Assembly: GCF_014647755.1 (NCBI RefSeq)
Contig: NZ_BMPU01000003.1
Span: forward strand, 124,001-188,000
Length of the DNA: 64,000 nucleotides
Direction of reading: 5' to 3'
Source: Porphyromonas pasteri
GTDB lineage: Bacteria > Bacteroidota > Bacteroidia > Bacteroidales > Porphyromonadaceae
This document shows positions 53,775 through 61,810 of the stretch, piece by piece. The first letter of the stretch is position 1; every line of letters begins with the position of its first letter. The translations under genes were made by a program, and so were the position numbers. The notes under the pieces were generated by a model. It ran no database searches. It was given only the letters and a program-made list of their open reading frames with translations, and was not told the origin of the DNA.

Positions 53775-53875
53775 ACCAGTACTGGTTCACGCTCGAACCA
53801 GTAGTGGTCACAACGCAGAGCAGTACTGGTTACTACTGCGAACCACTACTGGTTCACTCACTGACCAGTACTGGT
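53775..53875. repeat. 22-bp-pitch palindrome array, GTAC class
   Basis: Five units start at 53775, 53797, 53819, 53842 and 53864 (steps 22, 22, 23, 22): ACCAGTACTGGT, ACCAGTAGTGGT, AGCAGTACTGGT, ACCACTACTGGT, ACCAGTACTGGT. Units 2 and 4 carry GTAG/CTAC centres, linking this class with the CTAY class. Confidence 0.86.
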
Positions 53876-53946
53876 CCGATTTTCCACCTCCTACAGCATT
53901 GGATTTGAATAGCGCTTATTCACTCTGACAGAGCAAATAAAAGGCA

Positions 53947-53977
53947 TCGGCCTTCCCCCATTGCGGAGGAAGGCCGA
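53947..53977 (-). terminator. Terminator of the WYL/nuclease cluster
   Basis: On the minus strand TCGGCCTTCC pairs with GGAAGGCCGA, followed by TGCCTTTTATTTG. Confidence 0.75.
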
Positions 53978-54039
53978 GATACCGAATAGAAGGATGAGAA
54001 GGCCCACCCTGTAGGGGTATAGCTGTAGGCAGAAGAATC

Positions 54040-55248
54040 TTATTCGCCTTTCGTTTTCATCTTCTCCTCGTACATACGAATCGCCTTTGAGCGCATTTCT
54101 AAGGCCTTCATTACTTCTGACTTAAGGATGCTTACAAACTTCTGACGGGGCAATTCATACCATTTCTTCGTCACTTCCCCCTCTTCCTTTTCAATGCAAA
54201 TTGGATAGCATACTGCGATGCGTGAGCGACTCTTACCGCGGTTAATCTGAGTACACTTATATTCTTTCTTAAGCGCACTAAATATGTCTTCCCAACCTTC
54301 CCTAAAACTACGCTTTACACTTTCTTGACTCGTTTCAGGTTTCCAGTACATATAGCTTACGGCAAACTTAAAAGTCCCAGCTTGGAAAGCTATATCGAAG
54401 TGGTCTCCATGATCATCATTCTTCCGTCCGAAGTAGTTCTCAAAGTGGAAGCCCATATCTGCATTTCCCCGACTTTCATCCACATGCCATGATTTGATTC
54501 GTGGATCGTTGAGTTCCTCTACCACTTCCTTAATGACATCAAAAAGATAATACTTCTGCATCAAGGTTTCTAGGCCTCGACTTGCGATGTACATCTCATC
54601 ATCATTAAGAGTCTTCCCTTCATACCCCTTGAACTTGGTCTCCATCCCCTTATTACCATCTTCGAAGACTCGGCGGAAGTTCGCTGGAGCACTTAGGAAG
54701 GTCTCAGTAACCTTCGTCATCTGCTGAATAGCTTTGAAGTACTCGTTAGCTATGATCCAATCAGCGTTGCGTGCAGATTGAGCATCGGAGAAGTAGGCTT
54801 CTAGCTCCTTGACTAAGCATCCATAAGTATAGTTATGATACTCTGATCCCCCTTGAATTTTCTTCGCAGGCTCTCCGATCACGGTGAGATAGGTGTAATG
54901 CTGTCCCACCCCATCGAACTGCTTTTTGACGATCCCCTGATACTTCTGAAGCTGATTACTGTGCTGTGAAGACTTGATCTTGTTCTCCAGCACCCAGCAT
55001 TCTTCACCATAGGACTCACTCTCTGTAATCCATAGGATATCAATATTCTCCCATTCCAAGCGCATCTCAGCCTTGGTGTAGATACCACGATCTTTGGGGA
55101 GACCAAAGAGCGAGTTCAGTACAGCCGATCGCTCTTCCTTCGTGAGAGCTTCGCATTCTTCAGATAGAAGCCAGCCGATGACAGCCGAGTGGACGCGCTC
55201 CACATCAGCGAGGGACAGCAGATCAAAGAAGTTTCGTTTTGTTTCCAT
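54040..55248 (-). CDS. PD-(D/E)XK nuclease-superfamily protein
   Basis: 402 residues. The start ERVHSAVIGWLL (residues 17-28) matches the ExxHSxxLxWLL motif of the PDDEXK_4-type family; the nuclease core follows with Glu65/Glu67, Asp70 in ENIDILWI and Glu88-Asn-Lys90 in CWVLENKIKSSQHSNQLQKY, the D...ExK active site. A large C-terminal region follows that may recognise DNA or a partner. The text is visibly more AT-rich than the neighbours, suggesting acquisition. Such stand-alone nucleases are often found in defence or mobile contexts. No methylase is nearby. Last gene of the minus-strand cluster. Confidence 0.78.
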   Translation of the reverse strand: METKRNFFDLLSLADVERVHSAVIGWLLSEECEALTKEERSAVLNSLFGLPKDRGIYTKAEMRLEWENIDILWITESESYGEECWVLENKIKSSQHSNQLQKYQGIVKKQFDGVGQHYTYLTVIGEPAKKIQGGSEYHNYTYGCLVKELEAYFSDAQSARNADWIIANEYFKAIQQMTKVTETFLSAPANFRRVFEDGNKGMETKFKGYEGKTLNDDEMYIASRGLETLMQKYYLFDVIKEVVEELNDPRIKSWHVDESRGNADMGFHFENYFGRKNDDHGDHFDIAFQAGTFKFAVSYMYWKPETSQESVKRSFREGWEDIFSALKKEYKCTQINRGKSRSRIAVCYPICIEKEEGEVTKKWYELPRQKFVSILKSEVMKALEMRSKAIRMYEEKMKTKGE

Positions 55249-55300
55249 AGACGGTGTGTTATATGGTTAGTGAATACAATACTAAGATAGCGAATATGCC

Positions 55301-55858
55301 TTACGAGCTAAGAAGCTCATAGCAACTCACATTGATGAATCGTATAGACAGCTTATCATCTTGATGCTCTCCATAGGCACTATGAATGTGACCGAAGATA
55401 TGAAGCTGGGGAGGATTCTCTTGAATGGCCTGCGTGAGTAGCGGACATCCACGACCTTCATCCAGATAGCCCTTGGGAGCTCCATGCGTCACAAGAATAT
55501 CTATTCCCGCCGGTAATATCACCTCCGTATGTAGCCATGGCACAGCTGGCAACCCATAAAAACAAATGCCTCCATAGATATAGGCTCCATCCAGCAGATA
55601 GACATTGGGAGGTAGAAGTCTCATCGCACGCTCAGGCTCTATATCAAAGAAAAGGTCATGATTCCCTGGAATAAAGAAGATAATGGGGCAAGGGCATTCA
55701 CCCAATATCTTCATATAGGCTGCGGCATCCTCTTCTGTATACAACCCAATATCTCCAGCACAGATAATCACATCTGCATTAGCTGGTAGTATGTGATGCT
55801 TGCCATGCGTGTCGGAATAAGCATAGATACGCTTACCTCGATAAGTAATCCATTTCAT
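55301..55858 (-). CDS. Calcineurin-like metallophosphoesterase
   Basis: 185 residues. Metal-site motifs are all present: YSDTHGKHH (Asp16, His18), CAGDIG (Asp36), PGNHDLFF (Asn66, His67), THGAP and FGHIHSAYG. It is the short cytoplasmic type without signal peptide. Substrate unknown. It lies 52 bp before the nuclease gene on the same strand. Confidence 0.9.
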   Translation of the reverse strand: MKWITYRGKRIYAYSDTHGKHHILPANADVIICAGDIGLYTEEDAAAYMKILGECPCPIIFFIPGNHDLFFDIEPERAMRLLPPNVYLLDGAYIYGGICFYGLPAVPWLHTEVILPAGIDILVTHGAPKGYLDEGRGCPLLTQAIQENPPQLHIFGHIHSAYGEHQDDKLSIRFINVSCYELLSS

Positions 55859-55996
55859 CCTATTACTATTTACTCGAAGGTCAGATCACAGAGGGCCAAG
55901 ACACAAGCATACAGCCCACAAAAAGAGAGGGCTAGCTAAGTTATACCCAGAGAGTGGCAAGCTCTGATTAAGTAAGATGCTCTACTCCCTCTACGC

Positions 55997-56299
55997 TTAG
56001 AGCTTGCGGATAAGTGAGCCGTTTTCCTTGCGAAGCTCTGCCTTGCCCGAGCTCAGCGTCACGAGGATATCCTTGCCCGAGAAGCGAGCCTGCACTGCAC
56101 CACTGGAGACGATGGTGCGAACGAGCGAGCTATTCTCCTTGCGCAGCTCAACCTTCCCATTCAGCAGGGTGACGAGCACCAGCATCTGATCGGCATTGAG
56201 GTCGGCAAAGACCGCTCCACTACTCACGATTGTACGGATGAGGGTGCCGCTATCCTTACGCAGCTCGACCTTCCCAGACTTGACTTGTACGATGTTCAT
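55997..56299 (-). CDS. Small protein of three tandem repeats
   Basis: 100 residues built of about 2.5 copies of a 39-residue unit: GKVELRKDSGTLIRTIVSSG (residues 9-28), GKVELRKENSSLVRTIVSSG (48-67) and GKAELRKENGSLIRKL (85-100), with AVxAxxxxxxILVTL between. The alternating pattern suggests small beta sheets. No signal peptide. I do not recognise the family. Confidence 0.75.
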   Translation of the reverse strand: MNIVQVKSGKVELRKDSGTLIRTIVSSGAVFADLNADQMLVLVTLLNGKVELRKENSSLVRTIVSSGAVQARFSGKDILVTLSSGKAELRKENGSLIRKL

Positions 56300-56338
56300 T
56301 TGCTTTCTGTATTTAGTGTTATACGTATGATCAGGAGA

Positions 56339-56620
56339 TTAATCCCACGAAGGCAAGGGGATCGCATACCAGCTGTCGGGATAGACGGAGAGGACAGCGA
56401 AGCCCTGCACGAGTGTGATGCCCTGCTCCCTTCGCTCTGCCTCGGTCTGCTCCGCGCGGTGCCACTCTGGAGGCTCTATCACCCTTCCGGTCGAATCCTT
56501 CACTCCCCAAAGCCCATTCTTCCCCTCAAAGACGGAGAAGGGCGGGAGTCCATAGGTATCAGGATCGGGCGCTGGCTTAGGCTGGTAGCGCCCTGGCTGG
56601 CGTCGTCTTCGCTTAGGCAT
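56339..56620 (-). CDS. Small basic-start hypothetical protein
   Basis: 93 residues from ATG 56620 (MPKRRRRQPGRY), overlapping the WYL gene by 8 bp; the longer frame extends implausibly into it. FEGKNGLWGVKDSTGRVIEPPEW resembles a single WG repeat, written here as FEGKNGLWGVKDSTGR. Basic N-terminus could bind nucleic acid. Function unknown. Confidence 0.6.
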   Translation of the reverse strand: MPKRRRRQPGRYQPKPAPDPDTYGLPPFSVFEGKNGLWGVKDSTGRVIEPPEWHRAEQTEAERREQGITLVQGFAVLSVYPDSWYAIPLPSWD

Positions 56621-57527
56621 CGTGATAGCGCTGCTGCATCTTGCCGAGGAGCTCTGCGACTTCCCCTCGCAGAGAGGCAGGGGCAAGCACCTCCAGCTGA
56701 TCGCGATGTAAAAGGAGCTCTTGGACGAACTCGAAGGTCGGGACGAGCCTTAGCCGAAAGTCCGTGTACTCGCCACACTGTGCGATGACTTCCTGCGAAT
56801 GATGTAGCGGGAGCGAGGTGAGATAGCCAGGCAGCTCACAGTAAGCACGCAGGCGAATCTCCACAGGATCCACCCCTGCCAGAGCGATAATGCCGTAGTA
56901 AGGGGCAAAGAACTCGCTTGGTGAGAAGTCCGCAGGATAGCTATATGCCTTCTCAGAGAGCTCCATCACAGTCACTCGGTCAAGGGAGAGGATGCGGAGC
57001 TCCTGGCTCTCCACGATCCGTGCGACGAGATACCATCTGCGCTTGAAGAGCTTTACGCATAGTGGCTCCAGCTCACGAGCATCAAAGCCACGACCTGCAA
57101 AGTTGCGGTAGCTGACGCGTAGCACACGCCCCTCACGAAGGGCAGTGAGCACGGTGGAGAGGTGCATACGCCCCGAAGGGATCTCCTCCACAAGGATCTT
57201 GTCCGCCAGAGCGCTATGCTCCGACAGCAGAGCGCTGAGAGAGAAGTTCTCGAGTAGCCAGCTATTGAGGCTATTGCCCTGCAGCTCCTCGGGATTGGCG
57301 ATGTAGTAATAGTTGAGGTTGCGCCCCCTACGGCAAGCGATCTCAATACCGAAGTTCGTCAAGATCGCCTTACAATGATTGCGGAATGTCCGCTCATTCA
57401 GCGCCGTGCGAGCATCATTGGCTGAGGCACATTCCCAGGCATTGATGATCTCAGCCAGCGTCATCTGTCCGCGGTATCTCAGCGTATCGATGAGCCAGAG
57501 ATAGCGCTTCAGCAGTATATCTACCAT
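56613..57527 (-). CDS. WYL-domain transcriptional regulator
   Basis: 304 residues from ATG 57527, just after the promoter. The N-terminal half has a winged-helix-like region (about 1-75, including ERTFRNHCKAIL); the WYL-like core follows with VLRVSYRNF (about 135) and LEPLCVKLFKRRWYLVARI, where RWYLVAR is the WYL motif. WYL regulators sense nucleic-acid ligands and often control defence genes such as BREX or CBASS. It is the first gene of the cluster. Confidence 0.88.
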   Translation of the reverse strand: MVDILLKRYLWLIDTLRYRGQMTLAEIINAWECASANDARTALNERTFRNHCKAILTNFGIEIACRRGRNLNYYYIANPEELQGNSLNSWLLENFSLSALLSEHSALADKILVEEIPSGRMHLSTVLTALREGRVLRVSYRNFAGRGFDARELEPLCVKLFKRRWYLVARIVESQELRILSLDRVTVMELSEKAYSYPADFSPSEFFAPYYGIIALAGVDPVEIRLRAYCELPGYLTSLPLHHSQEVIAQCGEYTDFRLRLVPTFEFVQELLLHRDQLEVLAPASLRGEVAELLGKMQQRYHDA

Positions 57528-57560
57528 AGTGATATGTATTGATCTTCTGTCTTTGTAGCA

Positions 57561-57568
57561 CAAAGGTA
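57561..57568 (-). promoter_or_regulatory. Promoter -7 element for the WYL/nuclease cluster
   Basis: TACCTTTG on the minus strand, 33 bp before the WYL start codon. No TTTG at the -33 position. Confidence 0.5.
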
Positions 57569-57655
57569 AGGCTTCAATCGGCAACACCCTTTCCGCTTAA
57601 TTACGCGTACTAAAAATCTCTCTACGACAGGACAGCTACCCACCGACAGATACGA

Positions 57656-57693
57656 CAAAGCCCCAGCGTACCGAGTAGTACGCTGGGGCTTTG
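57656..57693. terminator. Terminator of the second susCD operon
   Basis: CAAAGCCCCAGCGTAC and GTACGCTGGGGCTTTG are perfect 16-bp arms with a 6-nt loop, just past the DUF4302-like gene. Confidence 0.85.
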
Positions 57694-57716
57694 CTATTTA
57701 GTAGAGGGAGTCGCTG

Positions 57717-59102
57717 TTAGAAGCTATGCCCGTTCAGATAGACAGGCATCTGATCAATCGCATGCCCTGGCTCATAGAACTTCGAGGTACTCATCCAGAA
57801 CTTGCCATTCGCTACGGAAGTGATGCGATACTCATCGTTCCCATTATAGTGCTCTACCGAGATCTTATAGGGAGAGTTATCTGCGATGGCATTGATCATA
57901 CGCTGCATGGCATAGCGATGGTAGCGCCAGTTATCACCGTTCTGCACGAACTTACGAATGTAGATCGTGCTGGGATCATCGCTGGCAGGAGCAAAGTCAA
58001 GGTAATAGCTCAGCCAATAGCCCCCTCGGCGGAGAGAAATCTTGTGGTCGCCCCCATCAGTACGCCCGATGTAAGCGATCTCATCCAAGGGACTCGTATA
58101 GTAGGCATCATTCACGGCATCACCGATGATGCTATCTTGTCCAGCGTTGGGACCAGACTGATACTTGGCACCATTGACACGGTTCATGACATCACGGACA
58201 GCATCACCACACCAGTACTCGTAGAAGAAGGCACGGACCTTGCTCTTCGTGAAGTCGTAGTCAGTCGACTGGATCGCGATCTTCTGCCCCGAGGGAGAGA
58301 GAGCGTGATAGGTAGAGCCGTCCTTCACGACCTTGATCTGACGAAGGATCTCCGTACCGATCTGACCGACCTTGCCCTGCGAAGCATCGCTATCGTCGAT
58401 CAGATCATCAGCACCGATGACCTCGATCCCTTCTGTAGAGAAGTTGATAGGGATGAGGCGAGGCTCAGCAGAGCCGACCTTGACCTGGAGCTGGCGGATG
58501 AGTCCGAAGACCGACATCTTGACCTCCTGCCCACCGATAGTCGTCGTGGCAAGAGCCTTGCCATAGACAGCGTTGCGGATATCCTTGACCTTATGGATAT
58601 AGGACTCTGCATCCTCCTTGAGGCGGACGAGCATCATCTTATTGCGGCTATACACCCCAGTAAGCTGGATCGTATCCTGGTCAGCGCTTACATCTCCGAA
58701 GGTAAACTCGAAGTCCCCCTCCAGCCCCTGAAGGAGCGTATTGCGAGGCTCTGCGTAGCGCCCCAGAGCAGGATTGCGCGTATCGAAGGTCAAGCGGATA
58801 CCAGCCGTATTGTAGATACGATAGCTGGAGTGGATGACCTCATCGAGATCTTCCGAGTAGGACTCTACGGCCCCACCCTTGTGGAACTTAAAGGCAATGT
58901 TAATACCACCGTACTGATAGCTCCCAGGCAGGAGTACCAGACGCCAGCCGTTGGCATTACCCGTCAGTAGGTCCGTCAGCTTCCCCATCTCCTTCGTCAG
59001 ATAGAGTGCTGGCTTATCGTCTCCCTCAGGCAGATTGTCGTACATCTTACAAGAGGAGAAGAGCGCCATGGCTCCGAGAGCCCAAGCAAAATAACGTCTC
59101 AT
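57717..59102 (-). CDS. DUF4302-like lipoprotein
   Basis: 461 residues. Lipoprotein signal with ALFSSCKMYDN; NANGWRLVLLPGSYQYGG and the beta-rich body are characteristic of the Bacteroidales DUF4302 family that sits beside SusCD loci. Role unknown, probably a surface ligand-binding protein. Starts 6 bp after the metallohydrolase gene stops. Confidence 0.78.
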   Translation of the reverse strand: MRRYFAWALGAMALFSSCKMYDNLPEGDDKPALYLTKEMGKLTDLLTGNANGWRLVLLPGSYQYGGINIAFKFHKGGAVESYSEDLDEVIHSSYRIYNTAGIRLTFDTRNPALGRYAEPRNTLLQGLEGDFEFTFGDVSADQDTIQLTGVYSRNKMMLVRLKEDAESYIHKVKDIRNAVYGKALATTTIGGQEVKMSVFGLIRQLQVKVGSAEPRLIPINFSTEGIEVIGADDLIDDSDASQGKVGQIGTEILRQIKVVKDGSTYHALSPSGQKIAIQSTDYDFTKSKVRAFFYEYWCGDAVRDVMNRVNGAKYQSGPNAGQDSIIGDAVNDAYYTSPLDEIAYIGRTDGGDHKISLRRGGYWLSYYLDFAPASDDPSTIYIRKFVQNGDNWRYHRYAMQRMINAIADNSPYKISVEHYNGNDEYRITSVANGKFWMSTSKFYEPGHAIDQMPVYLNGHSF

Positions 59103-59108
59103 AGCAGT

Positions 59109-60137
59109 CTAATCTTTAGGGATAGTAGAATAATAAGAGGGAGGAAGCTTCGAGAAGTCGCCCTTGATAAACTCATAGTAGGCCTCCGTAGTAGGCAACT
59201 TCCTATAGTCGGCCATCGCACATATACGGCGGTTAGCCTCGGCACGGACGACATCGATATCGAGGTGGTAGTTAGCCTTCAGATACTCCTTCATGATGGC
59301 CAGCTTGCGCTCCAGGATCTCACGACCTGTATAGCGAGAGTCGGGCTTATACTTATAGTCAGCCTGGACCATGAGATTCTCCCATTCCTCAGGCAGGAGC
59401 ACCATGTAGGTACCATAGAGCTCAGCGAAGTCTTCTTCGGGACTCTTACTTGCGTAGTCCGAGATGAAGCCTGCAGTCAGCGAAGAGATACCGCGGATAT
59501 ACCAGTAGGAGAATGCATTGTCCTGCTGGTAGTCTGAGATCGTCAGCTTCAGGAAGGCCTCTGGGACAGGAGTATCCTGGTGGAGGGTATGAGCGGACTC
59601 ATGATAGAGCGTCTGGATATAGTTATCTCGAGCACGCTGGTAGTAGTAGTTGAAGGTAGATGCCTCGTAGTCATCGGCATCAAAGTAGGGGATATTGAGT
59701 CGATTGATATCATAGACCTGGATCATCCCGAAGGGCGCTTCCCCGAGGAGGTTCTGCGTAGGGCCATAGCCGAGCGTCCCGAAGAGGACAAGCTGCTTGA
59801 TGGTATGGCGCTCAGCGAAGCCCTTGGGAGCTACCTTCTCGTAGACTTCGAAGAAGGTATAGCGCATGAGGTTGAGGTACTTCAGTGCCTGGGCCTCAGA
59901 GGCTGGCCCGAGCTTATAGAGGTTACTCGCCAGGCGATCCTCATAGTTGTAGCGGATATCTACATTGAACTTCTTCCCGAAGTAGTTCTGGACGTACTTC
60001 TGGACCTCGGTCATCGTCGTCGTATCCAGCGGTGAGAAGATCGGGCGCTTGGGATCGACCTCGTCAGAAGAAGACCCGCAACTCACCAGAGCCGCCGAGA
60101 GAAGAAGCGGTGCAATGATCTTATTGAATAGTTTCAT
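59109..60137 (-). CDS. Zinc-metallohydrolase lipoprotein of SusCD loci
   Basis: 342 residues from ATG 60137 (MKLFNKIIAPLLLSAALVSC, lipobox Cys20); an ATG 12 bp upstream is less likely. The zinc motif HESAH is at residues 179-183 (YHESAHTLHQ), and Glu residues further down (SPEEDFAELYG) may give the third ligand. This fits the 'substrate import-associated' metallohydrolase lipoproteins encoded with SusC/SusD. Probably a surface peptidase feeding the transporter. Confidence 0.8.
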   Translation of the reverse strand: MKLFNKIIAPLLLSAALVSCGSSSDEVDPKRPIFSPLDTTTMTEVQKYVQNYFGKKFNVDIRYNYEDRLASNLYKLGPASEAQALKYLNLMRYTFFEVYEKVAPKGFAERHTIKQLVLFGTLGYGPTQNLLGEAPFGMIQVYDINRLNIPYFDADDYEASTFNYYYQRARDNYIQTLYHESAHTLHQDTPVPEAFLKLTISDYQQDNAFSYWYIRGISSLTAGFISDYASKSPEEDFAELYGTYMVLLPEEWENLMVQADYKYKPDSRYTGREILERKLAIMKEYLKANYHLDIDVVRAEANRRICAMADYRKLPTTEAYYEFIKGDFSKLPPSYYSTIPKD

Positions 60138-60148
60138 AGCTGTAAGCA

Positions 60149-61783
60149 TTAGCGTGGGTTCTGCTGGATCTGTCCAGTGATCGCCTGCTGAGGCAGAGCG
60201 ATAGCGTGGCGGAGATCAGAGCCGAGGAGTACACCGTCAGCAGGTACTTCGTAGGTATCTGCACCTGCATCGACCTTCTTCCAGCGGTAGATATCGATGC
60301 CGAAGCGCTTGATATCCTGCCAGCGAAGACCTTCGTGGAGCGTGAGGATACGACGGCACTGCAGGACGTACTGCAGGAGAGCCTCCGTAGCGGTACCCTC
60401 CGTGATCGTAGAGCCATCATGGAGCTTGAAGTGCGCCTTCGTCAGATGCTTCTTAGGCGAACGCGTCGTATTGTCCGCATAGGGAAGGGCATTGTAGTAA
60501 GCCACGATCTCAGCCTGCGTGAAGGTACGCTTGGCAAGTCCTGGACGGAGGTAAGCCTGAGTCCAGACATTGAGGTCGGCGAGACCACCAGCGAGATCCC
60601 CAAGACGAATCTTAGCTTCAGCACGGTTGATGAGAGCTTCGTCCGTCGTCAGCTGTACCTCGACGCTACGAGAGCCTGTGAGGGTAGGCAGCTTGGGCTG
60701 ATAAACCTTGTCGATAAAGACCTTGTCGTAGATATAGGGAGCGAAGTTGTACTCGTCACGGTTACGACCTACATTCCAGATATTCTTCCAGAGGGTCTCA
60801 TCAGCAGCACACTTATTGGAGTGCGTGTAGCGAGAGTTCGTGAAGGCCTCACCACTGGTGGTAGTGAACTGGAAGTCGCTGTAGAGCGAGACCACCAGGA
60901 GGTTCGCTGCATTGGTAGGACGATAGTAAGCCAGCGCCTTAGCATTGGCATTAGCAGCGTCGATACCCGTGTAGTTACCAGCCCAGTTACGCAGCTGCGA
61001 TGCAGGGTTGTCTCCGAGGAGCTTATCCGCATACTCCTTAGCCTTATCTGGCTGGTTGTAGTAGAGGTAGAAGCGCGCAGCAAAGGCGTAGGCAGACTCA
61101 GCGGTGAAGTGGAAACGACGAATATCGTTCTGGTAGATGTTATACTTCTCCAGAAGAGGGATGGCCTCCTGCAGATCCTTATCGATCTTCTCGTAGGTCT
61201 CCTTGAGGGTACCACGGGGATAGTCGGGCAGGATCGTCGTGACACGCTCTGCGATATAGGGGATACCGAGGTTCGTCGCACCACCCTGACCATCGAAGTT
61301 GTAGGGGAGGCAGAAGACGTTCGCCAGCTGGAAGTGCGACCAAGCACGCACGGCGAGGGCTTCAGCTCGTGAGGCCATATTACGGTCACCGTAGTCCTTG
61401 GTTTCTTCGATGAGCGTCAGCACTTCGTTAGCCTGAGCGATAGCGTAGTAGTAGGACTCCCACAGCTTGAGCGTCCCATCGTAGTAGGCGGAACCGTCCG
61501 TCGTCGTGATAGGCTTCCAGTAGACAGCGAGGTCCTGGAAGTCCTCACGATAGGGGTTACGCGTCTCATCCTCATACGTATTGTCCGAGGAGAGCTCCGA
61601 GATATGAGCCAGTGACGACAGCGGATAGGCGTAGGTCAAGAAGCGGCTGATCTTATAAGGGGTATTCCCATCGACATAGTGCCCATCGGCATTCTCGTCG
61701 AGGAACTTCCCGCAAGAGCTCATCCCGAAGATAGAGCCAGCGACCAAAGCCAGCCCGAGTAGGCTGAATGATAACTTCTTCAT
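60149..61783 (-). CDS. SusD/RagB-family surface lipoprotein
   Basis: 544 residues. Lipobox region FGMSSCGKFLDEN; helical TPR-type core with ANEVLTLIEETKDYGDRN, AESAYAFAARFYLYY and the C-terminal EGLRWQDIKRFGIDIYRW stretch typical of SusD. It partners with the SusC encoded 27 bp upstream. Confidence 0.94.
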   Translation of the reverse strand: MKKLSFSLLGLALVAGSIFGMSSCGKFLDENADGHYVDGNTPYKISRFLTYAYPLSSLAHISELSSDNTYEDETRNPYREDFQDLAVYWKPITTTDGSAYYDGTLKLWESYYYAIAQANEVLTLIEETKDYGDRNMASRAEALAVRAWSHFQLANVFCLPYNFDGQGGATNLGIPYIAERVTTILPDYPRGTLKETYEKIDKDLQEAIPLLEKYNIYQNDIRRFHFTAESAYAFAARFYLYYNQPDKAKEYADKLLGDNPASQLRNWAGNYTGIDAANANAKALAYYRPTNAANLLVVSLYSDFQFTTTSGEAFTNSRYTHSNKCAADETLWKNIWNVGRNRDEYNFAPYIYDKVFIDKVYQPKLPTLTGSRSVEVQLTTDEALINRAEAKIRLGDLAGGLADLNVWTQAYLRPGLAKRTFTQAEIVAYYNALPYADNTTRSPKKHLTKAHFKLHDGSTITEGTATEALLQYVLQCRRILTLHEGLRWQDIKRFGIDIYRWKKVDAGADTYEVPADGVLLGSDLRHAIALPQQAITGQIQQNPR

Positions 61784-61810
61784 TCTGTATAGATCCTTTA
61801 TACCATCAGA

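Noticed and set aside
54040-55248. Nuclease gene read as a restriction enzyme of an R-M system
   Set aside because: No DNA methyltransferase in the cluster or nearby, so classic restriction-modification is not supported.
57726-58970. 414-codon plus-strand frame opposite the DUF4302-like gene
   Set aside because: No signal, no motif, Ile/Asp-rich antisense text; the minus-strand gene has a lipobox and operon context.
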